Assembly (NCBI RefSeq): GCF_050219315.1
Contig: NZ_CP116939.1
Location: forward strand, 2,046,001 to 2,110,000
Direction of reading: 5' to 3'
Length of the DNA: 64,000 nucleotides
DNA from: Megasphaera_A sueciensis
GTDB lineage: Bacteria; Bacillota; Negativicutes; Veillonellales; Megasphaeraceae
A program made the translations under genes and the position numbers. The notes under the pieces are model-generated. The model did not search any database, was not told the origin of the DNA, and saw only the letters and a list, made by a program, of their open reading frames with translations. Shown in pieces: positions 1-7,786 of this stretch; positions within the stretch are counted from its first letter, which is position 1; each line of letters begins with the position of its first letter.

Positions 1-2
1 GC

Positions 3-458
3 GGCGTCATGGAAGCAGCACTTCGCACGGTAGCAGATGTTGTGACAGGACAGGATTTGTGGGATATAGAGTATACGGAAATACGGGGGTTGGATCGTAC
101 AAAAGAGGCGCAGGTACAGCTGGGAGATAAGGAAATTCGGATTGCGGTGTGTAATTCCCTGGGAGCAGCGCAAAAAATGATGGACAGGGTGCGAAAGGGT
201 ACGGCATCGTATCATTTCATTGAAATCATGGCCTGTCCGGGTGGTTGTATCGGAGGCGGCGGACAGCCGGTTCCGACCAATATGGATATTAAGAAAAAAC
301 GTGCGGAAGCGTTATATAAAATTGATGAATATTCCCAATTCCGAAAATCCCATGAAAATCCCGATATTAAAACTATTTATAAAGAATGGTTGGGACAGCC
401 ATTAAGTGAAAAATCCCATCATTACCTGCATACTACATATGGCAGGCAAGAACGCTAG
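3..458 (+). CDS. [FeFe]-hydrogenase, C-terminal part (5' end outside window)
   Basis: This is the C-terminal end of an iron-only hydrogenase; the frame is open to the left window edge, so the gene starts upstream. The H-cluster motif FIEIMACPGGCIGGGGQP, with two H-cluster cysteine ligands, lies about halfway through the visible part. It is followed by the small-subunit-like tail found in clostridial-type enzymes (YKIDEYSQFRKSHENPDI...). The first visible codons (GVMEAALRT) fit the conserved segment before the last H-cluster loop. The enzyme makes or consumes H2 with ferredoxin and would re-oxidise ferredoxin reduced by the PFOR encoded further right. A hairpin with a T-tract follows the stop codon. 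Family assignment is firm; N-terminal domains and subunit type cannot be seen. Confidence 0.93.
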   Translation, partial: GVMEAALRTVADVVTGQDLWDIEYTEIRGLDRTKEAQVQLGDKEIRIAVCNSLGAAQKMMDRVRKGTASYHFIEIMACPGGCIGGGGQPVPTNMDIKKKRAEALYKIDEYSQFRKSHENPDIKTIYKEWLGQPLSEKSHHYLHTTYGRQER

Positions 459-478
459 GTACCCTTGATTAGTTAAAT

Positions 479-536
479 AAAAACGGCTGTAGATGAAGGT
501 TATGAATGATTTCTATATGCCGTTTTTGTTTTTTTT
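479..536 (+). terminator. Terminator after hydrogenase gene
   Basis: AAAAACGGC (479-487) pairs with GCCGTTTTT (519-527) and is followed by a T-rich run. The loop is long (about 31 nt). It separates the hydrogenase from parAB. Confidence 0.6.
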
Positions 537-652
537 ATTAGTGTAAAACCATGAGTTATCAAGAAGAAATACCTGTTTTTTTCGTGAAATTCATAAAGAC
601 CTATGATATACTATAAAGTAGCAAAACTTTTATGTGAAATGAGGTGGCATTG

Positions 653-1417
653 GTGGCACATATCATTGCCGTAACGAACCAAAAAGGGGGCGTCGGGAAA
701 ACGACGACTGCTGTTAATTTAAGTGCTTGCTTGGCGACAGCGGGAAAACGCACACTTTTGATCGATCTTGATCCGCAAGGAAATGCTACTAGCGGATTGG
801 GAATAGATAAAGAAAAATTGGAAGGCAATTTGTATGATTGCATTATTGAGAAAGTCCCCATGACCGAGGTTTTGCAGAAAACTGCAGTGAAGAAACTCCA
901 TATTGTTCCTGCAACGATGGATTTAGCTGGAGCAGCGGTAGAGCTGGTTAATATGGAAGGGCGTGAAACCATTTTACGGCAAGTACTTCAATCTATTCGG
1001 GATATGTATGAGTTTGTTGTTATTGATTGTCCTCCGTCATTGGGATTATTGACTATTAATGCGTTGGTGGCGTCTGATTCAGTAGTTATTCCCGTGCAGT
1101 GTGAATTTTATGCATTGGAAGGTTTGGCACAGCTGATGCAGACGGTAGAAATGGTACGGGACAGCATGAATAAAAATTTGCGACTATTAGGATTGGTTCT
1201 TACTATGTTTGATGGAAGAACTAATTTATCGATTCAAGTTACGGAAGAAGTTAAAAAATATTTTAGCGGACAGGTTTTTAATACTATTATTCCAAGGAAT
1301 GTCCGTCTGGGGGAAGCTCCAAGCCATGGTGAACCCATTACTACGTATGATCCGCACTCGCGGGGAGCAGAAGTATATAAGAAATTGGCAAGAGAGGTGA
1401 TTGACCGTGTCGGTTAA
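653..1417 (+). CDS. parA: Chromosome-partitioning ATPase ParA/Soj
   Basis: Deviant Walker-A ATPase that works with ParB in chromosome segregation. The N-terminus carries the ParA-type P-loop KGGVGKTT (residues 11-18). Walker B is VVIDCPPSLG, and the C-terminal IIPRNVRLGEAPSHG is typical of Soj proteins. The total of 254 residues is normal for a chromosomal Soj without an N-terminal DNA-binding extension. An in-frame GTG exists at 644, but GAGGTGG at 641-647 is better read as the ribosome binding site for the GTG at 653. parB follows with an overlap of about 11 nt, the usual parAB arrangement. No dnaA, rnpA, mnmE/G or rsmG genes are visible beside it. Confidence 0.95.
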   Translation: MAHIIAVTNQKGGVGKTTTAVNLSACLATAGKRTLLIDLDPQGNATSGLGIDKEKLEGNLYDCIIEKVPMTEVLQKTAVKKLHIVPATMDLAGAAVELVNMEGRETILRQVLQSIRDMYEFVVIDCPPSLGLLTINALVASDSVVIPVQCEFYALEGLAQLMQTVEMVRDSMNKNLRLLGLVLTMFDGRTNLSIQVTEEVKKYFSGQVFNTIIPRNVRLGEAPSHGEPITTYDPHSRGAEVYKKLAREVIDRVG

Positions 1418-2330
1418 AAAAAAAGGACTGGGGGCAGGGACTGGATTAGGAAAGCGGTTGGAAGCCTTGGGCCTTACAGAAAGTCATCTTGATGATGGCA
1501 GGAAATCTGCGCTGGAAATAAAAGTTACCGATATCGTACCCAATCCTCGACAGGCACGTAAGATTTTTCATAAAGAAGCGTTGCAAGCATTAGCAGATTC
1601 TATTAGTCAATATGGAATTGTCCAACCGATAGTAGTTCAAAAAAAGGAAAATGGAAAATATGAACTTGTTGCAGGGGAACGTCGCTGGCGGGCAGCTCAA
1701 TTATGTCATTTAAAGACAGTACCGGCTATTATTAAAGAATATGCGGTTGATGTAGCTACGGAAATTTCTTTAATTGAAAATTTACAGCGCGAGGATCTTG
1801 ACGCGATTGAAGAAGCAGCTGCCTATCAACTGTTGATTCAAGAATTTGAACTGACCCAAGAACAGGTATCCGTAAAGGTGGGTAAAAGTCGTTCTCATGT
1901 AGCTAATATGATGCGTCTTCTGCAGCTTCCGCGGTGTATTCAGGCAATGCTTTCTGATGGACGACTTACGATGGGGCAGGCTCGTCCGTTACTTATGTTG
2001 AAAAATGAAACACAGCAGCTGAATTTGGCAGAGCGAATTATTCGGGATGGTTTGTCAGCACGGCAAGTAGAAATATTGGCTAAAACAATAATGGAACACA
2101 AGGGAAAAGAAGAAAAAAAAACAGTAGAAAAAGATGCGTATTTGGAATCACTTCAAGATAAATTGAAAATGCATTTGGGTACTGGTGTTTCTATTCATTT
2201 GAATCATAAAAAAAATACTGGGAAAATTGAAATTTCATTTACTTCTGAAAAGGAATTTGAACGATTATTAGTTATGCTTACGGACGAAGAACAGAAAAGA
2301 GAATATACTATTTCTGATTTTAATGTTTAA
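1407..2330 (+). CDS. parB: Chromosome-partitioning protein ParB/Spo0J
   Basis: ParB-family CTPase/DNA-binding protein that binds parS and is the partner of the upstream ParA. The N-terminal ParB/sulfiredoxin-like domain has the CTP-binding motif VAGERRWRA and the segment ENLQREDLDAIEEA. The helix-turn-helix KVGKSRSHVANMMRL follows, then a C-terminal dimerisation region. A TTG at 1401 extends the frame by two codons, but AGAGGTGA at 1393-1400 gives a proper 6-nt spacing to the GTG at 1407. No convincing parS site was found in the window. Confidence 0.95.
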   Translation: MSVKKKGLGAGTGLGKRLEALGLTESHLDDGRKSALEIKVTDIVPNPRQARKIFHKEALQALADSISQYGIVQPIVVQKKENGKYELVAGERRWRAAQLCHLKTVPAIIKEYAVDVATEISLIENLQREDLDAIEEAAAYQLLIQEFELTQEQVSVKVGKSRSHVANMMRLLQLPRCIQAMLSDGRLTMGQARPLLMLKNETQQLNLAERIIRDGLSARQVEILAKTIMEHKGKEEKKTVEKDAYLESLQDKLKMHLGTGVSIHLNHKKNTGKIEISFTSEKEFERLLVMLTDEEQKREYTISDFNV

Positions 2331-2428
2331 AAAAATTATAATTAATTTACAATAGAGGTTGTTTTTTTTGCTTTTTTTAGTGTATTATAAAGTACGGACT
2401 TTAATAGATACTTCAGCAGGAGGAAAAC

Positions 2429-2953
2429 ATGTGGGATGGAATGAATATGGGGATGATGTATCTGGTTGCTGCCGGTGCAATGGGCATTTTGCTATTGCTC
2501 TTGCTTGTATATATAGTGGTGTTAAATTATCGCGTTAATAAATTAACAAGGAAATATAATTTTTTTATGCAGGATGAAACGGGGAAAAGCGTAGAGACCA
2601 AATTACATGAAGATGTAGCACAGCTGCGTGAATTGTCGGACACGTTAGATTCCCTATACGGCACTCAAGCGGAAATGTTGACGATACAGAATCATTGTTT
2701 TCGAAAAATTGGTTTTGTGAAATATAATGCGTTTGATAACATTGGAAATCATCTGAGTTTTGCTTTTACGATTTTAGATGGTAAGAATGATGGTTTTTGT
2801 CTTTCCAGTGTGTATGGAAGAAATGAGTCACGTATTTTTGCGAAACCTATTGTTAATGGGCAAAGCTTATATAGCATGAGTGAAGAGGAAAAAGAAAGTT
2901 TGGAAAATGCATTGAATTACACGGGAGAAGTAACTGCCGTTAACAAAGAATGA
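2429..2953 (+). CDS. DUF4446 family membrane-anchored protein
   Basis: A 174-residue protein with one N-terminal membrane segment (about residues 8-33, very rich in Leu/Val), then a short helix and a compact soluble domain. The domain contains the family's typical GRNESRIFAKPIVNGQS segment near the C-terminus, which I recognise as DUF4446. Its biochemical function is not known. The context parA-parB-DUF4446-M23 peptidase recurs in Firmicutes and suggests a link to the cell envelope or chromosome-partitioning operon. An AGGAGGA-type ribosome binding site precedes the ATG. Confidence 0.8.
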   Translation: MWDGMNMGMMYLVAAGAMGILLLLLLVYIVVLNYRVNKLTRKYNFFMQDETGKSVETKLHEDVAQLRELSDTLDSLYGTQAEMLTIQNHCFRKIGFVKYNAFDNIGNHLSFAFTILDGKNDGFCLSSVYGRNESRIFAKPIVNGQSLYSMSEEEKESLENALNYTGEVTAVNKE

Positions 2954-2968
2954 AGAAGGGACCAATAA

Positions 2969-3919
2969 TTGAATATCCAAACATATAAGCACCAATGGCA
3001 GTGTGAAGTAAAGAAAATAACCAAACAATTTCACGCACTTCGTAACAATCGAACAGGACCCATTTTGATTACGCCAAGGCAGTATAGACGTGTAATTATA
3101 ACTGCTGCAGCGGCGGCAATATTGATTGTGATGGGAGCTGTTATAGGTGTATTTGAATATGTAGAATTACAGAATGTGCGGCAAAAGGAAATGTTGCATG
3201 AGCAGCAGCTTGAGATTATGCGGGATAAAACTGCATCATTGCAGGATAAAATGGATAAATTAGATTCACTGGATCAGGAATTACGCCAGATGGTGAAAGG
3301 AGCTGAAACTGGCGACAGCCCAAAAGGTGATGGTGGGGTAGCAGATAAGCCGAAGAAATCTCCGGACCTTTCTGCGGCAAGCTTTAATGATTTGTTACTT
3401 ACCACCTCTCGTATGGAAACAAGGGTCAATGCTCGTGTTGTAAGCTTTATCACGCTAAAAACAGTTTTAAGTGACACAGCGGGTGAACAGGTTCGGGAAA
3501 TGCAGCAATCTCATAAAAAATATGAATCGTCAAACTATCCATCTATTTGGCCGGTTAAAGGAACTATTACATCTAAATTTGGATACCGCGGTAATCCTAT
3601 CGGTGGTGGAACGGGTTTTCACGAAGGCGTTGATATCGCTGTAGATTATGGTACACCTATACGAGCAACGGCATCGGGAACGGTAACAATTGCCGGCTGG
3701 ACCGGTGGGTATGGCAACTTGGTAGAAATTGATCATGGCGGTGGATTTGTAACACGCTATGGTCATAATTCGATGTTGTTAGTTGTTCAAGGACAAACGG
3801 TTAAGACTGGTGATATTATTGCCTTGGCTGGTAGTACAGGAAACAGTACAGGTCCGCATTGCCATTATGAAGTTCGTGTAAATGGCACTCCAACGGATCC
3901 GATGTTATTTTTACCATAA
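2969..3919 (+). CDS. M23 family peptidoglycan endopeptidase (LytM domain)
   Basis: Predicted zinc endopeptidase acting on peptidoglycan cross-links outside the membrane. Order: short cytoplasmic N-terminus, one membrane anchor (about residues 45-65), a coiled-coil stretch (about 72-110), a low-complexity linker, and a C-terminal LytM/M23 domain. Zinc ligands are visible as HEGVD and in GPHCHYE. The first residues are encoded after a TTG start preceded by AAGGG (2956-2960, 8-nt spacing). It follows the DUF4446 gene by 15 nt and is probably co-transcribed. It could be a catalytically active hydrolase or a regulator; the intact ligands favour activity. Confidence 0.9.
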   Translation: MNIQTYKHQWQCEVKKITKQFHALRNNRTGPILITPRQYRRVIITAAAAAILIVMGAVIGVFEYVELQNVRQKEMLHEQQLEIMRDKTASLQDKMDKLDSLDQELRQMVKGAETGDSPKGDGGVADKPKKSPDLSAASFNDLLLTTSRMETRVNARVVSFITLKTVLSDTAGEQVREMQQSHKKYESSNYPSIWPVKGTITSKFGYRGNPIGGGTGFHEGVDIAVDYGTPIRATASGTVTIAGWTGGYGNLVEIDHGGGFVTRYGHNSMLLVVQGQTVKTGDIIALAGSTGNSTGPHCHYEVRVNGTPTDPMLFLP

Positions 3920-3930
3920 CATAACAGAGA

Positions 3931-3972
3931 AAGGAGTTATCTGAAAAGGTGACACGTACTCCTTGTCTTTTG
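3931..3972 (+). terminator. Terminator after M23 peptidase gene
   Basis: AAGGAGT (3931-3937) pairs with ACTCCTT (3958-3964) and is followed by GTCTTTTG. Stem of 7 bp, loop of about 20 nt; moderately strong. Confidence 0.45.
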
Positions 3973-3995
3973 ATTAGGGAATGATAAATGAGAAA

Positions 3996-4047
3996 ATACC
4001 ACTTTTATTCTCATTTATATATTTACAAATGAGAATAAAAGTGGTAT
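3996..4047. repeat. Perfect 21-bp inverted repeat overlapping the promoter of the cation-efflux gene
   Basis: The arms 3996-4016 and 4027-4047 are exact reverse complements (21 of 21), separated by 10 nt. The right arm covers the spacer and part of the -10 box of the promoter at 4022-4050, so a protein bound here would block RNA polymerase. There is no T-tract after it on the + strand, which argues against a terminator. It could be an operator for a metal-responsive repressor or a small palindromic element. The pairing is seen directly; the operator role is inferred. Confidence 0.6.
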
Positions 4048-4050
4048 CAT
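4022..4050 (+). promoter_or_regulatory. Promoter of the cation-efflux gene
   Basis: TTTACA (4022-4027), 17-nt spacer, TATCAT (4045-4050). Transcription would start near 4057, just before the candidate riboswitch. Confidence 0.55.
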
Positions 4051-4056
4051 TAGCTT

Positions 4057-4143
4057 TACCGGACAGATTACATTTTGTAATTGGGCGAAAGCAACAGGTC
4101 AGCCTGTGGGAATTTAGGTACGTTCCCACAGGCTGTTTTTATA
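4057..4143 (+). ncRNA. Candidate NiCo (czcD) riboswitch with intrinsic terminator
   Basis: The leader before a cation-diffusion-facilitator gene has the parts I recall for the NiCo/czcD RNA. There is a short P2 hairpin (ATTAC 4067-4071 / GTAAT 4077-4081), then GGGC-GAAA-GC (4083-4092), then ACAGG/CCTGT (4094-4098 / 4103-4107) and the conserved GGGA right after. A perfect 13-bp terminator stem (4100-4112 with 4123-4135, followed by a T run) uses the 3' half of that last stem and the GGGA. The aptamer and the terminator are therefore mutually exclusive, as expected for a metal-induced ON switch. The outer P1 stem is weak here (TACC with GGTA), which is the main doubt. A covariance-model search with the Rfam NiCo family would decide. 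Confidence 0.62.
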
Positions 4144-4170
4144 TTATTTAATTTGAAGGAAGATATCAAT

Positions 4171-5037
4171 ATGTTACAACAAGAAATTCAATTGAAACGT
4201 AATACTGCAAGGTTATCCGTTATTAGCAATATAATTTTGGTGATATGTAAGCTCTCTGTTGGAATGTTAACTGGTACGGTCAGCATTATTTCGGAAGCTA
4301 TTCATTCGGGAGTCGATCTTCTGGCAGCGGCTATTGCTTTTATGGCAGTTAAAAAATCATCATTGCCTCCCGACCAAGATCATGATTATGGACATGGAAA
4401 AGTAGAAAATATATCAGCTGCTTTTGAATCACTATTAATCATTTTAGCGGCAGTGTTTATTTTATCGGAAGCTATTACTAAGTTGACGGTACCTCAGGAA
4501 CCACAATCATTAAATTTAGCCATTATTGTTATGTTGGGATCTAGTTTGTTAAATGTTTTTATTTCACGGCGATTATGTGCCGTTGGTAAACAGACTGGGT
4601 CACAAGCTTTACTGGCGGATGGAATGCATTTACGTACCGATGTTTGGACTTCGGCCGGTGTCATGGCCGGGATTTTGTTTATGAAAATAACTGGATTTTT
4701 ATGGATTGATCCATTGATTGCTTGTTTAGTTGCAGGCGGAATTATGCGCGTTGGGTATAAAATGTGCCGTTCGAGTTACGATGATTTGACAGATGCGTCA
4801 TTAAGTGAAGCTGAAGAAGGCCGAATCGGCAATATTATTATGAAAAATCCAGAAGTGTTGGGATTTCACCATCTTCGTACACGTATGGCCGGTCAGGAAG
4901 TATTGATGGATTTTCATTTGGAATTAGATAAAACATTATCATTGTGTCAAGCGCATACCATATCTGAAGAGGTAGAAGCGTCGCTGCATAAAGAATACGA
5001 AAATTGTGATCCTGTCATACATATTGACCCAAAATGA
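4171..5037 (+). CDS. Cation diffusion facilitator (CDF) metal efflux protein
   Basis: Membrane protein of the CDF/CzcD family, expected to export divalent metal ions in exchange for protons. The N-terminal transmembrane domain has about six helices. The metal-site residues are visible as HxxxD in TM2 (IHSGVDLLAA) and again as HLRTD in TM5. DYGHGKVE between TM2 and TM3 is the family signature. The C-terminal cytoplasmic domain of about 90 residues is the usual dimerisation/metal-sensing domain. The longest frame starts at 4081, but its first 30 codons are the riboswitch and terminator. The ATG at 4171 with GAAGGA ten nt upstream is the real start. If the leader is a NiCo riboswitch, the likely substrates are Co2+ and Ni2+. 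Confidence 0.9.
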   Translation: MLQQEIQLKRNTARLSVISNIILVICKLSVGMLTGTVSIISEAIHSGVDLLAAAIAFMAVKKSSLPPDQDHDYGHGKVENISAAFESLLIILAAVFILSEAITKLTVPQEPQSLNLAIIVMLGSSLLNVFISRRLCAVGKQTGSQALLADGMHLRTDVWTSAGVMAGILFMKITGFLWIDPLIACLVAGGIMRVGYKMCRSSYDDLTDASLSEAEEGRIGNIIMKNPEVLGFHHLRTRMAGQEVLMDFHLELDKTLSLCQAHTISEEVEASLHKEYENCDPVIHIDPK

Positions 5038-5090
5038 TAATTCAATACGAAAAAATATAATGATCATACTCCGTGATAAGATACGGATAT

Positions 5091-5822
5091 TTATATGCAG
5101 TATGGTTGATATAGGAGCATTGCTTTTTTTCGTTTCTGCCAATCAGGCATAATTTTTTCTACAAAAGCATAGAACTGGGAAGAGTGATTAGGATGTATAA
5201 GATGACAAAGTTCATGTAAAACAACGTACTCGGTGCAATAATTGGGCATAACCGCTAAGTATGTATTTAACGTTATTCTTTGCTTGTAGGGTATACAAGA
5301 CCCCCAACGGGATTTCATCAAGCGCTGGCGGAATTGAGGTGGAGTAGTTATACCATATGGACGAACTAATTTTAGGCTTTGTTTAATGACAACAGGAAGA
5401 TACTGTGTAGCTGTCTGGCGTAAAAATTTATGGTAAAGGCTGCGTTTATATGCCCAATCATCTGGCTGGGGTGTTTCTATTTGCAATACATTGTTTTCTG
5501 TGTATATTAAGTTTGATCGACTGTGGTTGACTTGTACTATCATCTTTTTCCCTAAAAGATATATCACGTCTTTTGATTTTAAAAATATTGTAGGGTGTAA
5601 TATTTTCTGCTGACGTATTTGAGAGAGCACACGTAGAATAAAATATTTATGAATGGTGAGGAAGGTTTCTATGCGAGGTTGAGAAACATGGGGAGGGGAG
5701 GAAATATACACTGTTTCGTCCGGACGGATACGCAGATTGATGTTTTTTATGTCCTTTTTTTCCCATGTGTATAGAATAGATGTATTATCAAGTGTAATTT
5801 GGTGTATATGTATATTTTTCAT
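5091..5822 (-). CDS. YgjP-like metal-dependent hydrolase (DUF45/M48-related)
   Basis: Predicted zinc metallopeptidase of the YgjP/SprT-like family, 243 residues. The zinc motif VVLHELCHLIHPNHSSQF (HExxH form with a distal His) lies near residue 205. The family's RWGSC motif precedes it. No signal peptide, so it is cytoplasmic. It is convergent with the cation-efflux gene, with only 53 nt between their stops. The substrate is unknown; in bacteria the family is often next to restriction or stress genes, but nothing like that is here. Confidence 0.88.
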   Translation of the reverse strand: MKNIHIHQITLDNTSILYTWEKKDIKNINLRIRPDETVYISSPPHVSQPRIETFLTIHKYFILRVLSQIRQQKILHPTIFLKSKDVIYLLGKKMIVQVNHSRSNLIYTENNVLQIETPQPDDWAYKRSLYHKFLRQTATQYLPVVIKQSLKLVRPYGITTPPQFRQRLMKSRWGSCIPYKQRITLNTYLAVMPNYCTEYVVLHELCHLIHPNHSSQFYAFVEKIMPDWQKRKKAMLLYQPYCI

Positions 5823-5987
5823 GTTTATTCCTTTACGTTTATTTTTATAAAAATGGTGGGCCGAATCAGCAGTAGGAATTCTATATATAGGAAGTACATG
5901 TATGTTAAAACTGCAAATTTTATATAAAAAAACTGCAATCTTAAAATACGTGGTATAATATAATTATTTGAAAGGATGTTATTATAG

Positions 5988-6545
5988 ATGTTGGATTTTA
6001 CAGCGATTGATTTTGAGACAGCTAATAAATATACTAACAGTGCCTGTTCTTTGGCTGCTGTTACAATGCATGATCGACAATGTGTACAAGAGGCATATTC
6101 CCTTATCCATCCCCCATTTATGCGTTTTGATCCAGTAAATGTAGAAATTCATGGAATAACTGAAGATAAAGTAGCACAAAAACCAACTTTTGATGTGTTG
6201 TGGGCTGATATACGACGTCATTTGGAAGGCCGAATAGTTATTGCTCATTATGCGGTATTTGATATGCGTGTTTTGCGCAGTATGCTTAAAACGTACGAAT
6301 TGGAACGGCCACAAATGCAATATGCTTGTACTGTGGAGATATCACGTAAAGTTTGGCCGGATTTACCAGACCATAAACTGAATACGATGGCCGATTATTT
6401 GGGTATTTCTTTCCAACATCATCAGGCTCTTGATGATGCAAGAGTGTGTGCGGCGATTGCATGTGCAGCGGCTGAAAAACTACATGCGGCTTCTTTTGAA
6501 GAATTAATGTTTCTTACAGGATTAACATTAAAACAGTTTAAGTAA
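5988..6545 (+). CDS. DEDDh-type 3'-5' exonuclease (DnaQ/PolC epsilon-like)
   Basis: A single exonuclease domain of 185 residues. Exo I is AIDFETA (D and E), Exo II is AHYAVFDMRVL, and Exo III is HHQALDDARVCA (H and D). All four acidic residues and the catalytic His are present. There is no polymerase, helicase or BRCT domain attached. Such stand-alone proteins degrade or trim DNA or RNA 3' ends; the exact role is not evident. An AAAGGATG-type ribosome binding site precedes the ATG, and a TATAAT box lies about 30 nt upstream. Everything downstream for 1.2 kb is non-coding or decayed. Confidence 0.9.
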   Translation: MLDFTAIDFETANKYTNSACSLAAVTMHDRQCVQEAYSLIHPPFMRFDPVNVEIHGITEDKVAQKPTFDVLWADIRRHLEGRIVIAHYAVFDMRVLRSMLKTYELERPQMQYACTVEISRKVWPDLPDHKLNTMADYLGISFQHHQALDDARVCAAIACAAAEKLHAASFEELMFLTGLTLKQFK

Positions 6546-6993
6546 ATTGCTATATAGCGTTGGTTTTACAAAGAATGCAAAGTGATTATTGCAGAGTAAT
6601 AGGATGAAATCACAATATAAAGAAAATGATGGTTTGAAAATCAGAAAAATGAAGGAAGAAACGTACGTTTGAATTTTTTCTTTGTTTTTCTGACTTTGTT
6701 TTTCTCTGTATTTTTAATAGCGTTTTATAATACAATGTACCGATTTATTTCGGATGTATTGCCGATAGAAATATCGAAATTGAGATGTAAACGTCCTCTT
6801 ATTTTTAAAAAAAATTGCGCCTTACGTACTTTATAAAAAGTTTTTAAAATTTGGTTTTGAATAATTGATTTCGAAAATGCATACGGTTTAAAACGGAAGA
6901 GTTATCAAAATTCCGAAAAAGTAAGTATCAGGTAAACTAATAAAGAGTGAAACATGGATAGCTTACCCAAATTTTACCGCATCTTTTGAAAAA
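6546..6993. other. AT-rich non-coding stretch with one hairpin
   Basis: No supported gene. An imperfect hairpin is visible where TCAGAAAAATGAAG (about 6640-6655) faces CTTTGTTTTTCTGA (about 6679-6695). It may end transcription of the exonuclease gene. The rest looks like degenerate sequence beside the transposase wreck to the right. Confidence 0.5.
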
Positions 6994-7590
6994 ATGCTAA
7001 TGAAATTTATATCAGAGGAAGATCCCATGCAATCTATTTTTAAATGGCATTACGAACAACGAATGGATACTGAAGTGGAAAGCAAGATTTGTGTCGAAAA
7101 ATTAGAATGAAACAAAGCGTGTCAAGGATACCCGTCAGGTTGCCACGTTCACCGCTTTGAAATAAGAACAAGGTATGTATTGTCGTATCAGATGGACGTA
7201 AAGGCATGGTCAAGGCAGCCCGCGAAACGTTATTTGACTGCTTTTAGCAGTATTTTAAGGTTTATTTCATGCGTAACATATTGGGACATGTTCCTATAAA
7301 AAGAAAAAATATTTTGCCAAAAAACTCAAACAAATCTGGTTGCGGTCAGACTATGAAAGTGTTAAAAAATATGCCAATATATTCATGGGGGATTATGAAC
7401 GGAAATAGCTGCCAAAGTTATAACTGCATTAGAAGAGGGGATGGGAGACTCGCTTTAGTTTTCAAGAAATGAATGCCAGAAAAATATCCTCTGCGAATTT
7501 TCTGGAGCGGTTAAATAAAGAAATCTGTCGCCGAACAAAGGTTGTTGGAATTTTTTCAAGTATGGATTTATTACTTTATTTTTAAGGCTT
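6994..7590 (+). pseudogene. IS256-family transposase, heavily decayed
   Basis: Fragments of one transposase can be read in changing frames. The N-terminal piece from ATG 6994 (MLMKFISEEDPMQS... to VESKICVEKLE) runs into a stop. GYPSGCHVHRF then resembles the family's conserved basic segment. After a large internal deletion, GRKGMVKAARETLFDCF (about 7193-7243) is followed by TAG and then YFMRNILGHVP. A frame change gives FAKKLKQIWLRSDYESVKKY, and the C-terminus reads RKISSANFLERLNKEICRRTKVVG. The order matches the Mutator-like DDE transposases of IS256. The deleted middle would have held catalytic Asp residues, so the copy is dead. No terminal inverted repeats could be assigned. Confidence 0.75.
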
Positions 7591-7786
7591 AGCATACCTT
7601 TTTTATGTGAGAAGTTTTAGTCATTTTATCTATTGTAGTATGCTAAATAAAACTGCAATAGTATGTAAAATAATGTAATAATTATATCGTATTATTAATA
7701 AATAAATTTAGATACATATGTATCAGAGGAATCTTGAATGTGTTAAAATATAAGAATCATAAAGTGGGTTGAAAGGATCTGTTACA

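Noticed and set aside
573..592. Possible parS site before parA
   Set aside because: The CGTGAAA half matches, but the other half is mostly T; about five mismatches to the consensus 16-mer are too many.
4081..4170. Longer N-terminus of the CDF protein (30 extra residues)
   Set aside because: These codons are the riboswitch and its terminator hairpin; a good ribosome binding site precedes the ATG at 4171.
7269..7472. 67-residue open frame as a separate small gene
   Set aside because: Its first codons (MRNILGHVP) are a piece of the IS256-type transposase; it is part of the pseudogene.
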